A stretch of 64,000 nucleotides of DNA from DASYLJ01 sp964432595 (GTDB lineage: Bacteria; Desulfobacterota; Binatia; DP-6). Where the stretch lies: positions 1 through 64,000 of the forward strand of contig CAYSOF010000014.1 of assembly GCA_964432595.1 (NCBI GenBank). The letters are read 5' to 3'. The position numbers and the translations under genes were made by a program. Below the pieces are notes generated by a model. That model did no database searches. It saw only the letters and a program-made list of their open reading frames with translations, and was not told where the DNA came from. Below are positions 17,001-23,278 of this stretch, piece after piece. Positions within the stretch are counted from its first letter, which is position 1. The number at the start of each line of letters is the position of its first letter.

Positions 17001-17704
17001 CAGCCGAGCCCCGTGACGGGAAGGGCCGCCCCGTGGATCGCGCGCGCCGCGGACGAGGCCAGGAACACGACGGCGCTCGCCAGGTCGTCGGGCGCCACCC
17101 AGCGGCTCGGGTCGGCGTCGGGCATTGCGGCCCGGTTCTCCGGGGTATCGATCACCGTCGGCAGCACGCAGTTGACGTTGACGCCGCCCTCCCGGAGCTC
17201 GGCGGACATCGCCTCGGTGAGCCGGATGACGACGCTCTTCGACGCCGTGTACGCGCCCATCTGCGCGACCCCTCGCTGCGCGGCGTACGCCCCCACGTTG
17301 ACGATCTTCCCACTCCGGGCCGCCAGCATGTGCGGGACGACGGCGCGGACGGCGTTCCGTAGCGTCCGCGTGTTGATGTCGAAGAGGAACGACCACGTCG
17401 CGTCCGACGTCTCGTGCACGGTCTCGCCCATGCGGAAGCCCCCGGCGAGGTTGCACAGCACGTCGAGGCGCCCGAACCGATCGAGCGCCGCCTTCGCCAT
17501 GGCGTCGGCCTTCGCCTGATCGAGGAGGTCCGTCGGCGAGAGCATCCGCCGATCGGTCTCGCCGCCGAACGCCTGCTCCAGGACGTCGCGCCGCTGATCG
17601 ACGAGCACGAGCGACGCACCGCGCGCGGCGAACGCGGCGGCGACGGCGCGCCCCAGGTTGCCGGCGGCGCCGGTCACCACGACGGTCTGCTGATCGAATT
17701 CCAT
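17000..17704 (-). CDS. SDR family protein with altered catalytic Ser
   Basis: 234 residues. Rossmann motif TGAAGNLG (residues 11-18) and VDQR at the second strand end point to NAD binding; CNLAGG stands in for the usual NNAG, and GAYTASK gives the Tyr/Lys pair. The usual NVSS is NVGAYAAQ, so the triad Ser is Gly/Ala; activity may rely on another residue or be lost. It is the first gene of the SDR pair. Divergent from the ferredoxin gene across 87 bp. Confidence 0.85.
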   Translation of the reverse strand: MEFDQQTVVVTGAAGNLGRAVAAAFAARGASLVLVDQRRDVLEQAFGGETDRRMLSPTDLLDQAKADAMAKAALDRFGRLDVLCNLAGGFRMGETVHETSDATWSFLFDINTRTLRNAVRAVVPHMLAARSGKIVNVGAYAAQRGVAQMGAYTASKSVVIRLTEAMSAELREGGVNVNCVLPTVIDTPENRAAMPDADPSRWVAPDDLASAVVFLASSAARAIHGAALPVTGLG

Positions 17705-17791
17705 CGCCGCCCCTTCTTACCCGGATCGACGCCGCCGTCCACGTGTTCGACCGGTCTTTACAGCATGCCGGGCATCGACCAGCATGCCGGC

Positions 17792-18286
17792 ATGCCAGCA
17801 ATCGACGTCATCCGTCGCCGCCTCAAGGAGGATCGCGTCCCGGACATCCCGGACGAGTTCGGAACGAAGAAGAAGCGACCGCGCGAGGTCGCCTTCATGG
17901 ACGTCAATCTCTGCTTCCCGTGCGGGAAGTGCCCCGAGTTCTGTCCGGTGCAGTGCATCGAGTACCTGCGCCCCGGCTCGGTCCCCGGCCGCGGCGTGCA
18001 GCCGGTGCAGGACCGGTTCCAGGAGTGCATCGGCTGCTACATCTGCGTCGAGGTGTGCTCGCTCCTGACCGACTACGACGCCGTCCGCATGTACGACGTC
18101 TCGCTGGTCGAGCAGGCGCTCGGCGTGAAGATCGGCGACACGGCACCGCCCGTCCCCGAGGCACCCGAGCCGTGGGAGGACCTCTTCTCCGAGGGCGGCA
18201 TGTATCGCCACCTCGGCAAGGGCTCGCGGATCCGCGACAAGATGAACGCGGAGGAGCGCGCCATCATGGCGCGCGAGCGCGGCTAG
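17792..18286 (+). CDS. 4Fe-4S dicluster ferredoxin-like protein
   Basis: 164 residues from the ATG of MPAIDVIRRRLKED; an ATG 27 nt upstream is possible. Two Cys-rich motifs: C41-x2-C44-x2-C47-x3-C51-P (with an extra C55) and C79-x2-C82-x2-C85-x3-C89, enough for two 4Fe-4S clusters, 34 residues apart. The flanking parts are hydrophilic and there is no leader, so it is cytoplasmic. The second motif lacks the Pro after the last Cys. Probably an electron carrier or small subunit of an oxidoreductase; partner unknown. Confidence 0.85.
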   Translation: MPAIDVIRRRLKEDRVPDIPDEFGTKKKRPREVAFMDVNLCFPCGKCPEFCPVQCIEYLRPGSVPGRGVQPVQDRFQECIGCYICVEVCSLLTDYDAVRMYDVSLVEQALGVKIGDTAPPVPEAPEPWEDLFSEGGMYRHLGKGSRIRDKMNAEERAIMARERG

Positions 18287-18293
18287 ATCACGG

Positions 18294-19043
18294 CTAGATC
18301 TGCATCACGCCCGGCCGCGGCGTCGTCGTGCCCCACGATTCCGCGGTGAGCGTCACGCCGAGCTCGGCCAGGGCGGCGCGCTGCTCGGCGGGCGGCGTCC
18401 GGATCGTCGTGTCCTCGATCGGGCGCAGCTTCTGGAAGCTCGGCAGCGCGAGGACGCGGTCGACGAAGGTCGCCGTCCGCGGCCAGCGCGCGGCGTCGAT
18501 CGTGAAGCGCGCGAATCGAGCGTTGCGGAACGGGCACACGATCGCGATGTCCGCGATCGACACGTCGCCGAAGAGGAAGCCGTCGGCGGGCACCTGGCGC
18601 TCGAGGTAGTCGAGGATCTGCGGGATGTCCTCGTGCAGCGTGCGGTCGACGACGGCCTGATCGGTCGGCCGGCCCCAGACGAACGGTCCGATGACGAGCT
18701 GGTTGAAGAGCCGCCAGATCAGTACCTCGCCCATCCGCGTATCGGCGTACTCCTCGAGCCACCGCGCCTGCGCGCGCTGCGCCACGTCCGACGGCAGCAG
18801 CGGCGGATCGGGATGGCGGTCGTTCAGGTACTCGGCGATCACCGTCGAGTCCGTCAGCGTGACACGATCGTCGATGAAGACGGGGATGCGTCGGATCGGG
18901 CTCACCGCCGCGAACCGGTCGTCGCCGAAGAACGGCACGATCGGGTCGATCTCGTACGGGATGCCCTTCAGGTCGAGCGCGACCAGCACCTTCCGCACGT
19001 AGGGGGAGAGAAACGAGCCGATGATCCGCACGCGGTCCGCCAT
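18294..19043 (-). CDS. Glutathione S-transferase family protein
   Basis: 249 residues from MADRVRIIGSFLSPY. The N-terminal thioredoxin-like domain has SFLSPYVRKVLVALD, IRRIPVFID (cis-Pro site) and LTDSTVIAEYLND, the standard glutathione-binding set; residues 95-210 form the helical GST_C domain with FLFGDVSIADIAIV, the N-capping box motif. The residues after 210 form an extra tail. Could be a conjugating, isomerising or dehalogenating GST; substrate unknown. Divergent from the MocR gene. Confidence 0.87.
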   Translation of the reverse strand: MADRVRIIGSFLSPYVRKVLVALDLKGIPYEIDPIVPFFGDDRFAAVSPIRRIPVFIDDRVTLTDSTVIAEYLNDRHPDPPLLPSDVAQRAQARWLEEYADTRMGEVLIWRLFNQLVIGPFVWGRPTDQAVVDRTLHEDIPQILDYLERQVPADGFLFGDVSIADIAIVCPFRNARFARFTIDAARWPRTATFVDRVLALPSFQKLRPIEDTTIRTPPAEQRAALAELGVTLTAESWGTTTPRPGVMQI

Positions 19044-19102
19044 GGGCCGGCATGTAGCCCGACGGCGCCGGCTCGTGCCATGGCGCCACGGCGAAATGCC
19101 GC

Positions 19103-19134
19103 ATTGGCTCCCTATTGGCCCTTCCAGAGCCAAT
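19103..19134. promoter_or_regulatory. MocR-type operator/promoter
   Basis: ATTGGCTC (19103), ATTGGCCC (19114) as a direct repeat 11 bp apart, and GAGCCAAT (19127) as the inverted mate of the first. Two direct plus one inverted TTGGC-type boxes just ahead of a MocR/PdxR gene is the arrangement expected for that family's binding sites overlapping a promoter. Confidence 0.7.
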
Positions 19135-19156
19135 TTGCCTTCGGTACGGTCGGGCC

Positions 19157-20725
19157 GTGCTCGAGATCGCCTTCCGGCCGGACCGCGCGAGCGACGTCCC
19201 GATCGCGCGGCAGCTCGCCGACTACCTGGCCGCCCTGATCGACGCGGGACGCCTGCCCGTCGGCACCCGGCTGCCGCCGGCACGCGAGGTCGCCGCCGCG
19301 CTGGCGCTCGGGCGGAACACGATCAACGCCGCGTACGCCCACCTCGCGACGCGCGATCTCGTCACGGGACACGTCGGCCGCGGCACGTTCGTCGCCGCCC
19401 GCACCGCACCGGCGACGGTGCCCACTGCCGCCGTCGCACGGCTGCATCCCCGGGAGTTCGGCTGGGCGGGACTGTTCTCGCGCATCGGCCGCGGCGCCCA
19501 GGTGCCCGCCGCGCTCCGGCGCGCCGAGCCGCGCGAGCCCGTACCCTTCGACTTCGGCGGCGGCCGGGTCGACCTCGACTCGCTGCCCGCCAGCGACCTG
19601 CGCTGGGCGTTCGCGCGGCCGTTCCAGACGAAGGCGGCGCTGCGCGCGATGGCGTCGCATCGCGACCCGCACGGCTGGCCGCCGCTCCGCCGCGAGATCG
19701 CGCGGCGCCTCACCGACCGCGGCATCGCCTGCGATGCGGCCGACGTCGCCGTCGTGAGCGGGCTCCAGCAGGCCATCGACCTGACGGCGCGCGTCCTGGT
19801 CGACCCCGGCGACGCCGTCGTCATGGAGCAGCCCGGCTACTTCGGCGCGGCGCTGGCGTTCGCGGGGTGCGGCGCCGACCTGCTCGGCGTCGACGTCGAC
19901 GAGGAGGGTCTCGACACCGATCGGCTCGCCCGCCTGCTGCGCGTGCGCCGCGTGAAGCTCGTCTACACGACACCCGCCGCCCAGAGCCCGACGGGCGTGA
20001 CGATGAGCGACGCGCGCCGCGCCGCGCTCCTGGCGCTGGCCGACGAGCACCAGGCGCCGATCTTCGAGGACGACTACGACAGCGAGCTGCGCTGGAGCAC
20101 GCCGGCGCTGCCGGCGCTCAAGGCGAGCGATCGGGCCGGACAGATCGTCTACGCCGGCACCTTCTCGAAGGTCCTGTTCCCCGGACTGCGGGTCGGGTGG
20201 GTCGTCGCCGCGCGTCCCCTCCTCCAGCGGATCGTGACGCTGCGTGCGCTCGGCGACTTCGGCACGGCCGTCGTCGACCAGGCGGCGCTCGCCACGCTGC
20301 TCGCGACGCGCGGGCTCGAGCGCCACGTCCGCCGCGTCCGCCGCATCTATGCCGAGCGCCGCACGGCGCTGCTCGACGCGCTGGCGCGCGAGATGCCCGA
20401 GGACGTCCGCTGGATCACGCCGCGCGGCGGGCACCTCGTGTGGGTGACCCTCCCGCCGGCGATCGACGCCGATCGGCTGCAGCAGGCGGCGCTTGCGCGC
20501 GGCGTCGGCTACGCCCGCGGCGAGCTCTTCCACGCCGACGGCCGCGGCAGCCAGCATCTCACGCTCGGCTTCACCGCGCTGCCGCCCGACCGCATCGCCG
20601 AGGGCATCGGCCGCCTCGCCACCGCGCTCCGCGAGCTCGCCGTCCCCACCGCCCGTCGCGCACCCGGCGCCGTCCGCGGACCGCGGGCACGCACACGCAC
20701 CCGGAGGACCCATGCCACCCGCTGA
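19157..20725 (+). CDS. MocR/PdxR-type GntR regulator with aminotransferase domain
   Basis: 522 residues from a GTG (VLEIAFRPDR); an upstream ATG at 19115 would start inside the operator. Residues about 8-75 are a GntR winged helix (PIARQLADYLAALIDAG, LPPAREVAAALALGRNTIN, GHVGRGTFVA). Residues about 135-490 are a fold-type I aminotransferase domain with GTFSK338 as the PLP lysine, DDYDSELR and GLRVGWVV. Such proteins use PLP or an amino acid adduct as effector and commonly control vitamin B6 or amine metabolism; here the adjacent genes are a membrane protein and an AhpD-like protein. Overlaps the next gene by 14 nt. Confidence 0.9.
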   Translation: MLEIAFRPDRASDVPIARQLADYLAALIDAGRLPVGTRLPPAREVAAALALGRNTINAAYAHLATRDLVTGHVGRGTFVAARTAPATVPTAAVARLHPREFGWAGLFSRIGRGAQVPAALRRAEPREPVPFDFGGGRVDLDSLPASDLRWAFARPFQTKAALRAMASHRDPHGWPPLRREIARRLTDRGIACDAADVAVVSGLQQAIDLTARVLVDPGDAVVMEQPGYFGAALAFAGCGADLLGVDVDEEGLDTDRLARLLRVRRVKLVYTTPAAQSPTGVTMSDARRAALLALADEHQAPIFEDDYDSELRWSTPALPALKASDRAGQIVYAGTFSKVLFPGLRVGWVVAARPLLQRIVTLRALGDFGTAVVDQAALATLLATRGLERHVRRVRRIYAERRTALLDALAREMPEDVRWITPRGGHLVWVTLPPAIDADRLQQAALARGVGYARGELFHADGRGSQHLTLGFTALPPDRIAEGIGRLATALRELAVPTARRAPGAVRGPRARTRTRRTHATR

Positions 20726-21125
20726 CCGCACCGATCCCTGGCGCTGGGGCCTCGCCCTCGGCGGCCTCCTGAACCTCGGCAACGCCGCCTGGATGCTGCT
20801 CGACCCGGCCGGCTGGTACGCCGGGCTGCCCGCGGCGGTCCCCGACACGGGCCCGCTCAACGAGCACTTCGTGCGCGACGTCGGCAGCGCGTTCGGCGTC
20901 ATGGGCGTCGGCATGGTCTGGGCCGGGTTCCGCCCGGCGTTGCGCGCGCCGCTGCTGGCGCTCGTCAGCCTCTTCTACGTGATGCACGCGCTCGTCCACG
21001 TCACGGACACGCTCGCCGGCCGGCTGCCGTCGTCGCATTGGGCCATCGACTTCCCCGGCGTGTACGCGCCCGCGATCGTCATCGTCGGGATCGCGTTCCT
21101 CGCCGCACGCACGGCGCGCGCATGA
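20712..21125 (+). CDS. Small four-TM membrane protein
   Basis: 137 residues from an ATG with GGAGG 5 nt upstream. Four hydrophobic segments (WGLALGGLLNLGNAAWML; FGVMGVGMVWAGF; LLALVSLFYVMHALVH; APAIVIVGIAFLAA) with short polar loops, resembling small DoxX-like or DUF-type inner-membrane proteins. It overlaps the end of the MocR gene and its own stop overlaps the next ATG (ATGA). No function is recognised; genomic position suggests it belongs to the MocR regulon. Confidence 0.7.
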   Translation: MPPADRTDPWRWGLALGGLLNLGNAAWMLLDPAGWYAGLPAAVPDTGPLNEHFVRDVGSAFGVMGVGMVWAGFRPALRAPLLALVSLFYVMHALVHVTDTLAGRLPSSHWAIDFPGVYAPAIVIVGIAFLAARTARA

Positions 21126-21283
21126 GCGCCGCCGTCCGCATCGGCCTCGGGCTGGCGCTCGGCGCCGTCCTCGGAGCGCTTCCGTTCCTCCATTACCGGT
21201 ACGGCGCGAGCCACGCGCACGCGCCGTCCGCAACGTCGAAGGAGATCCGTCATGCGTCTCACGCCCATCGAGAAGCCCCGTAA
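21122..21283 (+). CDS. Very small single-span membrane peptide
   Basis: 53 residues. One N-terminal membrane span (IGLGLALGAVLGALPFL) followed by a polar, His-rich tail with HYRYG, SHAHA and ASHAHRE. Start overlaps the previous stop (ATGA) and its end overlaps the next gene by 32 nt, so it fits an overlapping, translationally coupled operon. The tail partly reflects the leading bases of the next gene in another frame, so the C-terminus is less certain. Role unknown; the His cluster could bind metal. Confidence 0.45.
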   Translation: MSAAVRIGLGLALGAVLGALPFLHYRYGASHAHAPSATSKEIRHASHAHREAP

Positions 21284-21842
21284 TCTCCTCGTCCGCCTGG
21301 CCTACCGGGTGATGCAGCGCCAGTTCGGTCGCGCCATCACGCCGCTCAAGGTGATCTTCGCGCGCTATCCCTGGACGCTGCCCGGCCAGCTCGGCATCTA
21401 CGCCGGGCTCGGGAAGCGCATGCCGATCGATCAGGGCCTGCAGCTGCTGATCCAGCACCACGTCGCGCAGCTGAACGGCTGCGGCTTCTGCGTCGACATC
21501 GGCGAAGCGATGGCGGTCTACGAGGGGATCTCGCGCGAGAAGCTCGACGCGGTCGCGGAGTGGCGCACGAGCCCGCTGCTCGACGCGCGCGAGCGCGCCG
21601 CCCTCGCCTACGTGGAGGAGGCCACGCAGACGAAGCGGGCGAGCGACGAGACCTTCGCCGCGCTGCGCGCCCACTTCGACGACCGCCAGATCGTCGCGAT
21701 CACGTGGCTCAACGCCGTCGAGAACTACTTCAACCTGATGAACGGCCCGCTCGGCATCGAGTCGGACGGCCTGTGCGCGATCGCGGAGCATCGGACCAAT
21801 CGGCGCCGCCGCACGCCGGTCGCCACCACGCGTGCGGCGTGA
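21252..21842 (+). CDS. Carboxymuconolactone decarboxylase/AhpD-like protein
   Basis: 196 residues. The helical CMD domain spans about residues 45-140: LLIQHHVAQLNGCGFCVDIG with the redox pair C77-x2-C80, then ARERAALAYVEEAT and QIVAITWLNAVENYFN. A CxxC active site of this type is seen in AhpD-like peroxidase-partner proteins and in enzymes annotated as alkylhydroperoxidases; a C-terminal NLMNGPLGI follows. GGAG lies upstream of the ATG. Last gene of the four-gene MocR cluster; possibly detoxification. Confidence 0.87.
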   Translation: MRLTPIEKPRNLLVRLAYRVMQRQFGRAITPLKVIFARYPWTLPGQLGIYAGLGKRMPIDQGLQLLIQHHVAQLNGCGFCVDIGEAMAVYEGISREKLDAVAEWRTSPLLDARERAALAYVEEATQTKRASDETFAALRAHFDDRQIVAITWLNAVENYFNLMNGPLGIESDGLCAIAEHRTNRRRRTPVATTRAA

Positions 21843-21848
21843 GGTCGG

Positions 21849-22820
21849 TCACGCGACGTCGACCGCGAACGCCGCGCGAAACGTGTCGCCCGGACGGACG
21901 CGCCGCAGCGACTCGCCGCTGACGAGCGCGTTCGTCGGCGAGGTCATCGGCTCGATGCAGACGAACGCCTTGCCCGGCGGCGCGAACACCTGCGTGAAGG
22001 GGTAGCCCTCGAGGAAGGTGACCCCGATCGTGCGGCCGCCGCCCGCGAGCGTGAAGCGGGCGCGCGGCGGCAGGTCGGTGAAGCCGTCGTCGAAGGTGCG
22101 TTCGCCGAGCGGCGCGGTCGCGATCCGCACCGGCACGCTCGCGCCGGTCGGGAGCTGGCGCTCGTCGAGCTCGAGGCGGCGGCCCACCGGCAGCGCGATC
22201 GTCCACGCCTCGCGCGGAACGTCCGGCAGCCGCAGGTACGGATGGAACCCGAAGGCGATCGGCACGCCCACGTCGCTCGACGGCGACACGGTGGTCGTGA
22301 TCGTGAGCGTCGCCTGGGACACCGTCATGTCCTGCCGCACGACGTGCGGGAACGGGAACGCGGCCAGCAACCCGGCGTCGGGCGAGAACTCGAGCCGTCC
22401 GACGAGCTGCGCCCGCCCGGCGTCCGCAGCGGCCGATTCCACCGCCCAGCGCACGCGTGTGGGCACGAAGCCGTGGATCGGCAGCCCGTGCTCCTCCAGG
22501 TGAATGATCGACGGATCGTCCGGCAGCTCGACGCTGCGTCCGTCGACGACGTAGCGCCGGCTCGCGAGCCGGTTCGCCCAGGGATGCAGGAACGGGATCC
22601 CGGTCGTCGAGCCCGACGTCGCGTACTTCGCGACGCCGCCGCGCGGGTCGAGCAGCTCGGCGCCGCGGTGGCGGAGCGACGAGACGACCATGCCCGCGCC
22701 CACGACGACCGTCGCCTCGAGCAGGCCCGACGTCAGCACCGTCGCGGCGTAGCCGTCGACCGTGGTCTCAGCGATGCGATGCGCCGCGATCGTCCACCTC
22801 CGGCGCTGCGCTTCGCACAC
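21849..22820 (-). CDS. Aldose 1-epimerase family protein
   Basis: 323 residues with galactose-mutarotase-fold motifs: GIPFLHPWANRL (residues about 73-84), LPIHGFV with the catalytic His, GFHPYLRLP, and the base region VCIEPMTSPTNAL with Glu. The mutarotase reaction interconverts alpha and beta anomers, but family members of this type also act on other sugar derivatives. Start M22820; no leader, so cytoplasmic. It is convergent with the AhpD-like gene, 6 bp apart. Confidence 0.86.
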   Translation of the reverse strand: MCEAQRRRWTIAAHRIAETTVDGYAATVLTSGLLEATVVVGAGMVVSSLRHRGAELLDPRGGVAKYATSGSTTGIPFLHPWANRLASRRYVVDGRSVELPDDPSIIHLEEHGLPIHGFVPTRVRWAVESAAADAGRAQLVGRLEFSPDAGLLAAFPFPHVVRQDMTVSQATLTITTTVSPSSDVGVPIAFGFHPYLRLPDVPREAWTIALPVGRRLELDERQLPTGASVPVRIATAPLGERTFDDGFTDLPPRARFTLAGGGRTIGVTFLEGYPFTQVFAPPGKAFVCIEPMTSPTNALVSGESLRRVRPGDTFRAAFAVDVA

Positions 22821-22841
22821 GCGGGGCGTGACGGCAATCGC

Positions 22842-23018
22842 CTACTTGAGGAACGTCGCGATCAGGCGCTCACCGCAGTCGACGCAGTACGCGGCCTGGC
22901 GCCGGCGGGCGGCGGCGTGCTTGTCGTCGCCGCATCCACCCTGCGACGCGCCCGGGTTCACCACCTCGCCGCACTGCGGGCAGTGACCGACCGGTGCGTT
23001 CGCACGGCGATGGTTCAT
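22842..23018 (-). CDS. Small zinc-ribbon protein
   Basis: 58 residues from the ATG of MNHRRANAPVGHCPQCG; the 98-residue upstream extension was rejected because it is antisense to the next gene's leader. Two zinc knuckles: HCPQCG (C13-x2-C16) and YCVDCGERLI (C-x2-C) bracketing a His/Arg-rich stretch KHAAARRRQ. Small proteins of this exact layout (MN-x-R, CPxCG, H-A-RR, FCxDCG) are widespread in Deltaproteobacteria; function not known. Confidence 0.75.
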   Translation of the reverse strand: MNHRRANAPVGHCPQCGEVVNPGASQGGCGDDKHAAARRRQAAYCVDCGERLIATFLK

Positions 23019-23278
23019 GTTGTCGCAGGACGTCGGCTGCTTGTACGGGCGGAGCGAGTGCATGGCGTATGGCGCGGCGGAGCAACATGTATGCCGGCAT
23101 CGCGATTGGAACGCGAGCCGCAACCGGCACCGCGTCACACGCGGCGAACGACATGCGCACGCGCATCCCGCGCCGACGCATGGATACCGCCGCGTCGCGT
23201 TTTGGTCGCTCGATCCGTGCGCGATGGTTTGCTGCTTGGCCTACGTGGCGGCACAGGCGTTGCAAAAAGCTTCTCCGA

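Noticed and set aside
22994..23278. Upstream extension of the GAF gene
   Set aside because: Arg/Ala/Thr-rich and antisense to the zinc-ribbon gene start; ATG at 23279 chosen instead.
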